The notes under the pieces were generated by a model, which did no database searches, had not been told where the DNA came from, and saw only the letters and a list, made by a program, of their open reading frames with translations. From the NCBI RefSeq assembly GCF_015595035.1, contig NZ_JADNRN010000003.1:248001-312000 (forward strand): a DNA stretch of 64,000 bases. Direction: 5' to 3'. This document shows positions 36,789 through 45,109 of this stretch, one piece after another; position 1 is the stretch's first letter; every line of letters starts with the position of its first letter. This DNA is from Marinibium conchae. Its GTDB lineage: Bacteria; Pseudomonadota; Gammaproteobacteria; Enterobacterales; Alteromonadaceae. The position numbers and the translations under genes are program-made.

Positions 36789-38089
36789 TGGTCGCTTTTA
36801 CAAAACATATCGCCAGGGAATGGCGCTTCATGCTGCGTCAACGTTACGTCTTAATACTCCTAGTGTGCGCTTTTATTCTATCTTCCTTCGCGGTATTTAC
36901 TGGTGTAAGCGAAGTATCAAGCCAGCGCCAAACAATTGAGCGCTTAAAGCTTGCCGACGAAACTGACCGTTTAGAAGCCCAGGCTAAATATGATGATCCG
37001 GGCTCGCTGGCTTATTATACCTTTCACCTGAGCTACTCTGAACCTTCTAACTTAGCTTTCGCCGCACTAGGAGAGAGAGATACTTACCCTTGGAAGCACC
37101 GTATCAGGATGCTTGCCTTAGAGGGCCAAATTTACGAAAGCGATGCGCAAAATGCAGAGTTGGCGCAAGCCGGTAAAATCGACTTCACGTTCGTTATTGC
37201 CGCATTGTCGCCGCTACTTCTAATCTTATTGTTTCACGACTTAAGTGCCAACGAACGCACTAGCGGTCGTCATGACCTCCTTGTAACAACCGCAAAAATG
37301 AAAATCCACCTTTGGGGGGCCCGAATTGTTGTGCGCCTACTCGCGGTATTTTTATGTTTACTTCTCCCCTTCTATGTCGCTGCATTTATCAGTGATACAG
37401 CTTGGTCTTCGATTGCACTCGTCTCGCTTTGGTGCTTCGCATATTTCATTTTTTGGACATTAATAAGTGTTTACGTGGGCAGAAAATCGAGCAGCGCTCC
37501 GCGCGTAGCGTCAGCCTTGATTGCTATTTGGGTGTTATTTGTTTTCATATTACCCATCTTAGGTGACCTGGCAATTAAGCAAGCGGTGCATTCTCCAAAG
37601 GGCGGGGATATTCTTATGGTGCAGCGTGAAGCAGTAAACGCAGCTTGGGATCTCCCAGTGGAAACAACCATGGATGCCTTTGTCGCCAAGCACCCCAAAT
37701 ACGCAAATTATAAGAAGGAGCATGAAGGCTTCAATTGGGGCTGGTATTACGCTTTTCAGCAAGTAGGCGACCAGACCGCTGCAAATCTATCTCAGGCCTA
37801 TGCCGACGCATCACAACGAAAATATGACTTTGCCGCATACGTAGCAATGCTCTCGCCCCCAATGCTATTGCAACGAAAAATGACTCGACTCGCCAACAGC
37901 GATGCCATCGCAGCCTTTCAGTACGAAAAAGAAATTCGTAGCTTCCATGCTGAATTACGTGAGTTTTATTATCCGTGGTTGTTCCTCGAAAACGACTTCG
38001 ATAAAGCAGTGCTTTCTGACTTACCCAACTTTAACAACAATGAAAACCAACATAAAAAGCAAAACAAGGTAGACACAAATGAAAGATGA
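36788..38089 (+). CDS. Second ABC permease of the DUF3526 type
   Basis: The 433-residue protein has the same plan as its neighbour: an N-terminal helix (REWRFMLRQRYVLILL), a large loop, central helices (about 155-265) and a long soluble tail. The ATG at 36788 overlaps the upstream stop and has AAGGAGG about 11 nt before it, so the longer TTG-started frame is rejected. Unlike its neighbour it has no clear last helix. The pair probably forms a heterodimeric exporter with the ATPase. Confidence 0.8.
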   Translation: MVAFTKHIAREWRFMLRQRYVLILLVCAFILSSFAVFTGVSEVSSQRQTIERLKLADETDRLEAQAKYDDPGSLAYYTFHLSYSEPSNLAFAALGERDTYPWKHRIRMLALEGQIYESDAQNAELAQAGKIDFTFVIAALSPLLLILLFHDLSANERTSGRHDLLVTTAKMKIHLWGARIVVRLLAVFLCLLLPFYVAAFISDTAWSSIALVSLWCFAYFIFWTLISVYVGRKSSSAPRVASALIAIWVLFVFILPILGDLAIKQAVHSPKGGDILMVQREAVNAAWDLPVETTMDAFVAKHPKYANYKKEHEGFNWGWYYAFQQVGDQTAANLSQAYADASQRKYDFAAYVAMLSPPMLLQRKMTRLANSDAIAAFQYEKEIRSFHAELREFYYPWLFLENDFDKAVLSDLPNFNNNENQHKKQNKVDTNER

Positions 38090-40184
38090 AAAAGGATTTA
38101 AAAAATGTTATTTAGCCACAGTGCTTACCGCTTTGCTTTCAGTGCAAGCGAACGCAAGCACAGTTGCGCAAGAGCCGGAACAAGGCGCGAAAGACATCGA
38201 AAGAGTTACGGTAATAGGGGCACGTCAGGCTTACCGTGGTAACTTTGCTACCTTGGAAACACCGCAGTCTGAACTTTCTTTAGGAAGCGGGCTTCTTGAA
38301 GACGCTGGTGCTTTTGACTTATCACAAGCGCTAGACTTATCGAGCTCGGTAGCTCGCCAAAATAACTTTGGTGGACTTTGGAATAGCTTCGCCGTGAGAG
38401 GCTTTGTAGGAGATGAAAACTTACCTAGTAATTACCTTGTAAATGGTTTTAATGCCGGTAAAGGTTTTGGAGGATCTCGGGATCTTGCCGGAATTGAATC
38501 AGTTGAAGTATTGAAAGGCCCACGTGCAGCTCTATTCGGCCGCGGTGAGCCCGGTGGCACGATTAACCTAGTCACCAAGCGCCCAAACTTTGAAGAAGAG
38601 GGTTATGTGCGCTTGATCGCTGGCAGCTACGACACTTACCGCGCAGACATCGACTACACAACACCTTTGTCAAATGAGCTTGCAATTCGCTTGGTCGGTT
38701 TTTATGAAGACGCAGAAAGCTTTCGCGACACTATAGAAACAACTCGCCAAGGCCTGTACCCATCAATTGCATGGCAAATTAATGACAATAGTCAACTTGT
38801 GTACGAACTGGAATATAGCCATCAAGAAGTTCCCTTCGACCGAGGTGTGATTGCAATAGATAACGAATTAGGCTTAATACCACCCAGTCGTTTCTTAGGG
38901 GAGCCGGGCGACGGCCCAATGGAAGCGGATGTTTTAGGGCATCAAATTGAATTTCAACATGAATTCAACCAAGAATGGAGCGCACTGGTTGGCGTTAACT
39001 TTCGTGAAACCTCATTGGAAGGTGTTGCAACCGAAACTGGCTTTGGCGACGTTATTAATGATGAAATAAATCGTTTCCGCCGCTCAAGAGACTACGACGC
39101 TAGCTATCGAGTATTTCGTGCTGAAGTAAACGGTGAATTTGAACTAGGCGGTTTGCGTCACCGTGTAATCATGGGTATCGACTCTGATAAATTTGAAAAT
39201 GACCAAGTATTCTTGCGAGTGCGCGGAGATCAATTTATCAATGTATTCAACCCTGAATATGGTGCATACGAGCTACCCGAGTTAGGGCCGAATACAGACC
39301 GACTGACTACTGAGGAGTCTGTGGGTATATTCCTACAAGACCAAATCAGTGTCAGTGATAATATCGATATTCGTGTCGGCGCTAGATTTGATGACTATAA
39401 GCAAGAGTTGAACAATCGCCGCAACGGCTCAATCGTAAATCAAAGTGAAAGCCGCGTTAGCCCTCAATTTGGTATTGTGTATAAAAGCTCAGAGGCCTTA
39501 TCACTTTACGCCGCTTTTGGCGAAAACTTTAGGCCACTTTCCGGCATTGATGCAAATGGCGATGGCTTTGAACCAAATCAATCTAGCTCCCTTGAAGCAG
39601 GTATAAAATTCGCCCTTGACCAAGGTAATATTTCAGGCACGGTAGCAGTGTTTAAGGTTGAGCAGGAAAATATACTTGTTGTAGACGATCCAGTTGCCTT
39701 CACCAGCGCAGCTATTGGCGAGGCGAGCAGCCAAGGTATTGAAATTGACTTAAGTGGTGAAGTTGCTGCCGATTTGTTTTTGTGGGCTTCATACACCTAT
39801 GTTGACGCGCAAACTGAAAACGAATTTTTTGATGCCAATTTTGGTTTCACCGTTGAAGCTGGTAGCCCGCTATTAAATATTCCAGAACATCAACTAAGCA
39901 TTCAATTGATAAAATCTAGTGAAATATCTGGTAAGCCAGTTGAGTATGGTGGCGGTTTATTGCATGTTGGCGATCGTAATGGTTTCTTTGGTACTGACTT
40001 CGAACTCCCTAGCTACAGCATTGCCAGAGCTTTTGTTAAATACGATCTCAGTTCTGAGCTTACTGTGCGTGCAGAATTGGAAAACCTGTTTGATGAAACC
40101 TACTACCTCAACTCATTCGCTGATGTTTGGGTGCAGCCAGGTACTCCAAGGAGCTTTAGGCTTTCAGCTACGTATCGTTTCTGA
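38079..40184 (+). CDS. TonB-dependent siderophore-type receptor
   Basis: The 701-residue outer-membrane protein has a signal peptide, a TonB box region (ERVTVIGARQ), and a plug with RGFVGDENLPSNYLVNGF and EVLKGPRAALFGRGEPGGTINLVTKRP, which is typical of siderophore receptors. The barrel ends in RLSATYRF with the terminal Phe. Its ATG lies 11 nt inside the permease gene, with AAGGTAG upstream, so receptor and exporter are translationally linked. The likely ligand is a ferric siderophore or another small secreted molecule. Confidence 0.92.
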   Translation: MKDEKGFKKCYLATVLTALLSVQANASTVAQEPEQGAKDIERVTVIGARQAYRGNFATLETPQSELSLGSGLLEDAGAFDLSQALDLSSSVARQNNFGGLWNSFAVRGFVGDENLPSNYLVNGFNAGKGFGGSRDLAGIESVEVLKGPRAALFGRGEPGGTINLVTKRPNFEEEGYVRLIAGSYDTYRADIDYTTPLSNELAIRLVGFYEDAESFRDTIETTRQGLYPSIAWQINDNSQLVYELEYSHQEVPFDRGVIAIDNELGLIPPSRFLGEPGDGPMEADVLGHQIEFQHEFNQEWSALVGVNFRETSLEGVATETGFGDVINDEINRFRRSRDYDASYRVFRAEVNGEFELGGLRHRVIMGIDSDKFENDQVFLRVRGDQFINVFNPEYGAYELPELGPNTDRLTTEESVGIFLQDQISVSDNIDIRVGARFDDYKQELNNRRNGSIVNQSESRVSPQFGIVYKSSEALSLYAAFGENFRPLSGIDANGDGFEPNQSSSLEAGIKFALDQGNISGTVAVFKVEQENILVVDDPVAFTSAAIGEASSQGIEIDLSGEVAADLFLWASYTYVDAQTENEFFDANFGFTVEAGSPLLNIPEHQLSIQLIKSSEISGKPVEYGGGLLHVGDRNGFFGTDFELPSYSIARAFVKYDLSSELTVRAELENLFDETYYLNSFADVWVQPGTPRSFRLSATYRF

Positions 40185-40249
40185 TCGACCTTACAATAAA
40201 GAGTCGTAAAAAGCCGTATGTTTGATATAAATTCACTATGTTAAGATGT

Positions 40250-40273
40250 TCATGAAACGAGGGAATTTCATGA
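40250..40273. promoter_or_regulatory. Inverted repeat before the PLP-enzyme gene
   Basis: TCATGAAA (40250-40257) and TTTCATGA (40266-40273) form a perfect 8-bp inverted repeat with an 8-bp spacer, ending 26 bp before the TTG start. This is a plausible operator. It is not followed by a T run, so it does not look like a terminator for the receptor gene. Confidence 0.45.
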
Positions 40274-40299
40274 TTGCCTATTAACATAAGGTCGTTATA

Positions 40300-41436
40300 T
40301 TGAACATCAACGAAGCCAAAGCACTGTTTACTGATGCCATGGGTGTTTATGCACTTTCTCACTCGGTAGGGCCGCTACCGAGGGTTTGCAAAGAAGCACT
40401 CAATGCGCATTATTTCGATAAATGGGAAACACTTGGCGGTGATGCTTGGCCTGAGTGGTTAGCGAATATTGACGACTTTTGTACTAGCTTGGGCAAGCTT
40501 ATCAACGCCAGTGCGGATCAGATTTGCCCTCAGGTTAACCTAGCATCTGGCTTTTCGTCGTATTTGAGTGCCATAGCAAAACTAGCTGAGCACAGCACTA
40601 AACGCGTGGTGTTAATGAATGAAGATGCGTTTGCCTCAATGGGTTTCGTCGTAAGTGGTTTAGCTCAAAGCCACGGTTTAATACTAGAACTCATCTCTGC
40701 TGATCCAAATGACGAAAGTGCTTGGCACTCTCGTTTGTGTCAGGGTGATGTATTGGCCTGTTTGTTTACTCATGTCCACTCCAACACATCGATTAAATCA
40801 GACATTGCTAAACTGATTCCACTTGCACAAGAAAGCGATGCCTTTGCTCTAGTCGATATTGCTCAATCAGTTGGGGTTGTGCCGGTTGATGTAAGTGCAT
40901 GGGGTGCCGACGCCGTTTTTGGCTCTTGTGTAAAATGGCTTTGCGGCGGGCCCGGTGCAGGTTTTATGTACGTGAAAAAAGACGATATTGAAAGCCTTGA
41001 ACCCGATCTTACAGCTTGGTTTTCACATGCTAACCCTTTTGAGTTCGATATTACTCATTATAAGCCAGCGAATAGTGCTAAGCGTTTTTGGGGCGGCACG
41101 CCTAGTATCGCCAGCTATATTTGCGCCAATGCGTCAATCAACATATTCTTGTCGATAGGCATTGGTAAGATTGCAGCTCATAATTTAGCGTTGAAACGCT
41201 ATCTTCTTACACAACTTGCTGGGGCAAGTGAGCTTACTATTGCCCCAACTCATGAACAAATCTTAAGCCAAGGAGGCAGTATTTGTGTTGGTGCTAAAAA
41301 CATGGAAGCTACCGCCCACCGACTTCAGCAAGCCGGTGTTCGTTTTGACCAGCGCGGCAACATTTTTAGGATTTCTCTTCATATCATGAATACCGAGGCA
41401 GACGCGGATATTATCGCTAGTTGCTTTCATTTATAA
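40300..41436 (+). CDS. Aminotransferase class V, kynureninase-like PLP enzyme
   Basis: The 378-residue protein follows the class V fold. It has an N-terminal segment, HVHSNTSIKSD in the middle, DIAQSVGVVPVDVSAWGAD (PLP-binding Asp and the loop behind it), and the Schiff-base lysine in SCVKWLCGGPGAGFMYV. This is closest to kynureninases and their uncharacterised relatives. The reaction is not certain; kynureninase proper or an unknown amino-acid lyase are options. The start is a TTG at 40300 with AAGG about 9 nt upstream; ATG 40339 is an alternative that would cut the N-terminus. Confidence 0.78.
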   Translation: MNINEAKALFTDAMGVYALSHSVGPLPRVCKEALNAHYFDKWETLGGDAWPEWLANIDDFCTSLGKLINASADQICPQVNLASGFSSYLSAIAKLAEHSTKRVVLMNEDAFASMGFVVSGLAQSHGLILELISADPNDESAWHSRLCQGDVLACLFTHVHSNTSIKSDIAKLIPLAQESDAFALVDIAQSVGVVPVDVSAWGADAVFGSCVKWLCGGPGAGFMYVKKDDIESLEPDLTAWFSHANPFEFDITHYKPANSAKRFWGGTPSIASYICANASINIFLSIGIGKIAAHNLALKRYLLTQLAGASELTIAPTHEQILSQGGSICVGAKNMEATAHRLQQAGVRFDQRGNIFRISLHIMNTEADADIIASCFHL

Positions 41437-41483
41437 AAAAATCACGAATACACTACGAATGATAAAACTGAGATAAGAGCACT

Positions 41484-42176
41484 ATGATGGTAAACCGATT
41501 CTACGCATTAACAAAAAGTCAGCAAGTGCTCACGCAAATTAAACTAGCCTTGGCTTTATTCTTCATCTTCGCTCTAATTTGTGCTCTGAGCTGGTTATTC
41601 ATTTCTCCCATAAATGCACTATTTGTTTCCATTGGGTGCTTTGCAATTCTTTTGCTGTTATATGCGCCCTTCGTTGATGTTCCATCGGGCATAGCTCAGG
41701 GAAGTTTACGTTACCTTTCTCCCTTTTTGTTAGCTGAAAAAGAAAAGAACAATCTGATTGTTTTGCATGGAGCTAGTTTGTTTGACTATTTCTTTTGTTT
41801 CGATAAAGAAATGCCGGCAGAATATCGAAAATCTGAAGTTTATAAGGGTTTTATTAGGGGCTTATTAGAACTCATCAGTGAATTCGAAAAAGAGCAATTA
41901 CACTTATCCGAAAGCTCGTTAAAAGTGAAAACAACTAGCTATATAATAAACCCCCGCAGCGCGCAGAAATTCGGCTTAGTTCAGGTACCGACAGATGGCC
42001 TTCAACGAGTGATTTTATATCTTAATTACATTAGCCTATTTGTAAGCTTGTCGCTGTTAAACAAAAAACCTAGCTTTCCAAACCTAAAACGCATTTATAG
42101 TTTCGAAGCTAAGCTGGCAGATATGGCAAAGAAGAAGGACTACTTACAGACTTTACTTCAGAAACTCAGCAATTAA
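41484..42176 (+). CDS. Hypothetical membrane protein
   Basis: The 230-residue protein has two adjacent helices near the N-terminus (about 20-65) and a mainly cytoplasmic, Lys- and Leu-rich remainder. There is perhaps a third hydrophobic stretch near 180-195. No family is recognised. It starts 47 bp after the PLP enzyme on the same strand and converges with the OmpR-type regulator gene, ending 7 bp from it. A link to the PLP enzyme rests on position only. Confidence 0.55.
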   Translation: MMVNRFYALTKSQQVLTQIKLALALFFIFALICALSWLFISPINALFVSIGCFAILLLLYAPFVDVPSGIAQGSLRYLSPFLLAEKEKNNLIVLHGASLFDYFFCFDKEMPAEYRKSEVYKGFIRGLLELISEFEKEQLHLSESSLKVKTTSYIINPRSAQKFGLVQVPTDGLQRVILYLNYISLFVSLSLLNKKPSFPNLKRIYSFEAKLADMAKKKDYLQTLLQKLSN

Positions 42177-42183
42177 CAAGCTG

Positions 42184-42870
42184 TCAGATGAGCTTATAGC
42201 CTACGCCATATACCGCTTGAATAAACTGGTCGTCGGGTAGCACTTTGTGCAGTTTATGTTTGACATTTTTCATGTGGCTATCGATAGTTCTATCACTCAC
42301 CACGCGCCCATCTTGATAGCAATGCGTCATTAACTGGTCTCGCGATAACACGGCCCCAGGGCTTTTAACCAATGCCAAGAGTAAGCGAAACTCCACTGGC
42401 GTGAGATCGACAATACTGTCTTCAATCTTACATGCGAAAGCATCAACATCAAGGCTAATTTGCTTGTAGTGAAAGGTATTGCTGGTCTTTGTTTCCTGAT
42501 AACTGCGTTCTCTTCTAAGAATAGCATCTACTCTTGCCACTATTTCTCTTGGCGAAAAAGGCTTGCAAACATAGTCATCAGCACCGCTCTTTAGGCCTTT
42601 TAGACGATCAATCTCGTCCACTCTGGCGGTTAACATGATCACAGGTACATTGCTGAACTCACGAAGCTCTTTACAGATTTCTAAGCCATCTTTATTCGGT
42701 AACATTAAGTCGAGAATGACGCAATTTGGCTCGTAGGTTTTGATCTTATCAATGGCTATCGCACCGTCAGATACAATGGAAGTCTCGTAAGCGTCTAGCT
42801 CTAGAAAGTCAGCAATAAGCTGAGCAATTTTAGGCTCGTCTTCGATGATTAATATTTTATCTTGTGGCAT
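42184..42870 (-). CDS. OmpR-family response regulator, BaeR-like
   Basis: The 228-residue protein has a receiver (about 5-118) with IIEDEP, the acceptor Asp in CVILDLMLPNKDG, TAR and KPF. A winged-helix domain follows (about 135-226), with LTPVEFRLLLALVKSPGAVLSRDQL and a DRTIDSHMKNVKHKL recognition region. The ATG directly follows the kinase stop. It resembles BaeR/RstA-type regulators. Probable targets are itself and the divergent small secreted protein. Confidence 0.93.
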   Translation of the reverse strand: MPQDKILIIEDEPKIAQLIADFLELDAYETSIVSDGAIAIDKIKTYEPNCVILDLMLPNKDGLEICKELREFSNVPVIMLTARVDEIDRLKGLKSGADDYVCKPFSPREIVARVDAILRRERSYQETKTSNTFHYKQISLDVDAFACKIEDSIVDLTPVEFRLLLALVKSPGAVLSRDQLMTHCYQDGRVVSDRTIDSHMKNVKHKLHKVLPDDQFIQAVYGVGYKLI

Positions 42871-44355
42871 TTACTGTCTTCCTTTTGGCATCTCTACGAC
42901 TACCTTCAAACCGCCAAGTTCAGAGGCCGATGCATAAATATTTGCATTATGACTTTCAGCGATATTTTTACAAATAGCTAAGCCCAATCCAGCGCCTGAA
43001 TTCGCTCTAGTTCTCGCGCTATTTCGTTGATACAGCGTCTCAAATAACGCTGCACATTCATGCTCGGGAACGCCAGGGTGAGAATCTTCAACTATCATGT
43101 ATACTTCAGTCAAAGTCTGCGAAAGCGATACGTGAATCTTGCCATCATGGTCAGTATACTTGAGCGCATTTTTGAGTAAGTTATTGATCAATTGTTCAAA
43201 ACGTTGAGCATCAGCTAAATAAGTCACTGGCGACTCAATACTTGTGCTTATCTGAATATTCTTCGCTTTTGCCTGATGCGTAAATGCCTCTACCGATATA
43301 TGTAGCATTTTGCTGAGATCGATATCTTTAAATTCGTACTTCAGAGCGCCAAGATCTGACAAGGACAATTGATACAAATCCTCGACAAGGCGATTAAGCA
43401 TTTGAACCTCTTGCTCAATGGATACCAGTTGTTTCTCATCAAAACTACGTAAGCCTTCCTTGATAGCTTCGATTTCTCCAAGCAAAATTGTGAGGGGCGT
43501 TCTTAGTTCGTGAGAGATATCAGCAAACCATCTGTTTTTCTGGCTTCGTGCTTTCTCAAGTGTATGAGCAAGCGCTTGTGTATCGCGCATTAACTGGCCT
43601 AGCTCATCTTTTCCTGTGTTAGGTAAAGCAATGTCGAAATTGCCCTGAGTTAACTGTGTTACTCCTGAGCTAAGCTGTTTGATTGGCTTTACAAATAACT
43701 GCGCGATAAAAAATGCCAAGGCACCGGCTAGCGCCAAGGAAATGCCACCTATAATAAACGAGGCTTTCAATTGCTGTAGTTCAAACTGATTTGCCAAACT
43801 ACTGTCGCTAGGCGCTTGATTCCAGCTTTGAAGATTGGCTATAACCTGTCCTTGATAATACACCGGGTAGTTTATTTCTATGCCCTCACGGTCGTGCTCA
43901 CTTAAGTGTTCAAACTCTTGCCTTGCATTCTCAGAGCTCATCAATAGCTCGCCATCAACATCATACAAAAAAGTAATTGGATAGGTGCTTTTAGGCCTAT
44001 CTGGCCCTCGACCGTCACCTCGTTGACCTGCGTTAAATCGTGCGTCAGGCCCGGGAGGAGGCCTTTTATCAGGGCCTCCTTTGGGTGGCGGCCTTTGATG
44101 TCTGCGAGGGGGCTTTTCTCGATTATTTCTGCGATCAAAAATAGTGCTACTGTCGATATTCTGCCACGACGCATTATTGTCTTCATAAGCTTGCACGACT
44201 TGTTCCGATAACCGTCCAAGTCGTTCACGCTCTAGCCCGTTAACAAAGTCGGCAAAGCCCTGTTCAAAGCTCCAACGCGCCAAACTAAGCGTTGCAACCA
44301 AGACCACAGAGGTTAATACCACCATGCTTAATAATAGTTTTTTCGAAATATTCAT
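42871..44355 (-). CDS. BaeS-like sensor histidine kinase with Pro/Arg-rich periplasmic insert
   Basis: The 494-residue kinase has two membrane helices (about 7-28 and 195-217) around a periplasmic domain. A HAMP domain, HisKA with FADISHELRTPLTILLGE, and a HATPase (NNLLKNALKYT, GAGLGLAICK) follow. The periplasmic part contains an unusual stretch (about 73-122) very rich in Pro, Arg and Gly. That stretch resembles the basic, proline-rich composition of the small secreted protein encoded divergently, which hints at ligand sharing or a common binder. The signal is unknown. Confidence 0.9.
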   Translation of the reverse strand: MNISKKLLLSMVVLTSVVLVATLSLARWSFEQGFADFVNGLERERLGRLSEQVVQAYEDNNASWQNIDSSTIFDRRNNREKPPRRHQRPPPKGGPDKRPPPGPDARFNAGQRGDGRGPDRPKSTYPITFLYDVDGELLMSSENARQEFEHLSEHDREGIEINYPVYYQGQVIANLQSWNQAPSDSSLANQFELQQLKASFIIGGISLALAGALAFFIAQLFVKPIKQLSSGVTQLTQGNFDIALPNTGKDELGQLMRDTQALAHTLEKARSQKNRWFADISHELRTPLTILLGEIEAIKEGLRSFDEKQLVSIEQEVQMLNRLVEDLYQLSLSDLGALKYEFKDIDLSKMLHISVEAFTHQAKAKNIQISTSIESPVTYLADAQRFEQLINNLLKNALKYTDHDGKIHVSLSQTLTEVYMIVEDSHPGVPEHECAALFETLYQRNSARTRANSGAGLGLAICKNIAESHNANIYASASELGGLKVVVEMPKGRQ

Positions 44356-44561
44356 GTGCGTAGTATATGCAAATTCACTGGCATTGATATATGCCCAAGG
44401 TCGAAACCTTTTTATCTGCTGATTGCCTGCACAATTTTTGCAATATCCTCTGTTACCTTTATATCGTGAAGTTCACTCGCATACTTTTTTTGCGTTTGTG
44501 GGCCATTTTTATTTCAAGCGCTAGTCTAGTCACTAGCGATGTTTGACCAAAGGAAAAACGA

Positions 44562-44840
44562 ATGAAAACTAATTTTATTACAACGATTGTAAAAAGCTCG
44601 CTATTCGCCACTGCTGCATTTTGCCTTGCCATGTCTCTCGCTCACGCAGAACCAAACAAAAAGCGAGAAAGACCAGCAGGCCCACCACCTGAAGCTATAG
44701 AAGCGTGTGAAGGCATGAATGAAGGTGATAGCGTAAGCTTCGAGAACAGAGAGGGTGATACGCTGACGGGCACCTGCGAAATGATTGAAGAGCAGTTAGT
44801 GGCCGTGCCAGAGGGTCGCAAAAAACGCAAACAACGATAA
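44562..44840 (+). CDS. Small secreted protein divergent from the two-component system
   Basis: The 92-residue protein has a signal peptide ending at AHA. The mature part of about 64 residues is charged: NKKRERPAGPPPEAIEAC, then GDSVSFENREGDTLTGTCEM, and a basic tail. Two cysteines (in EAC and GTC) could form a disulfide. AAAGGA precedes the ATG. No named family is recognised. Its position 200 bp from the kinase start suggests that it is regulated by that system, perhaps as a periplasmic accessory in the way CpxP serves Cpx. Confidence 0.65.
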   Translation: MKTNFITTIVKSSLFATAAFCLAMSLAHAEPNKKRERPAGPPPEAIEACEGMNEGDSVSFENREGDTLTGTCEMIEEQLVAVPEGRKKRKQR

Positions 44841-44895
44841 ACCGTAACAACTGTCTTTCTAGTTTTAAGCTTTATTACTTAAAAGTAGGGTAAGC

Positions 44896-44919
44896 AAAGA
44901 GCGCACGACAGCGCTCTTT
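44896..44919 (+). terminator. Intrinsic terminator after the small secreted protein gene
   Basis: AAAGAGCGC (44896-44904) pairs with GCGCTCTTT (44911-44919) around a 6-nt loop, followed by T. It lies 55 bp after the stop codon of the plus-strand gene. Confidence 0.8.
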
Positions 44920-45109
44920 TATCGTTTTCGATTTCAAAAAAACACTGATTAATGCTGATATCTCAAGCGTAAAATACGATATTCATAAAGCCATTAAAAT
45001 AGCGGCAACATATTTCAATTATTCTTCATGATCTACCCCTTCTTTCTGCACATTTCATGCACTTTCTATTGTTACCTTAGCCGCACTAGTCTTTTATATT
45101 AGGTGCAAC

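Noticed and set aside
42179-42196. AAGCT/AGCTT hairpin as terminator between convergent genes
   Set aside because: The stem has only 5 bp and there is no T run.
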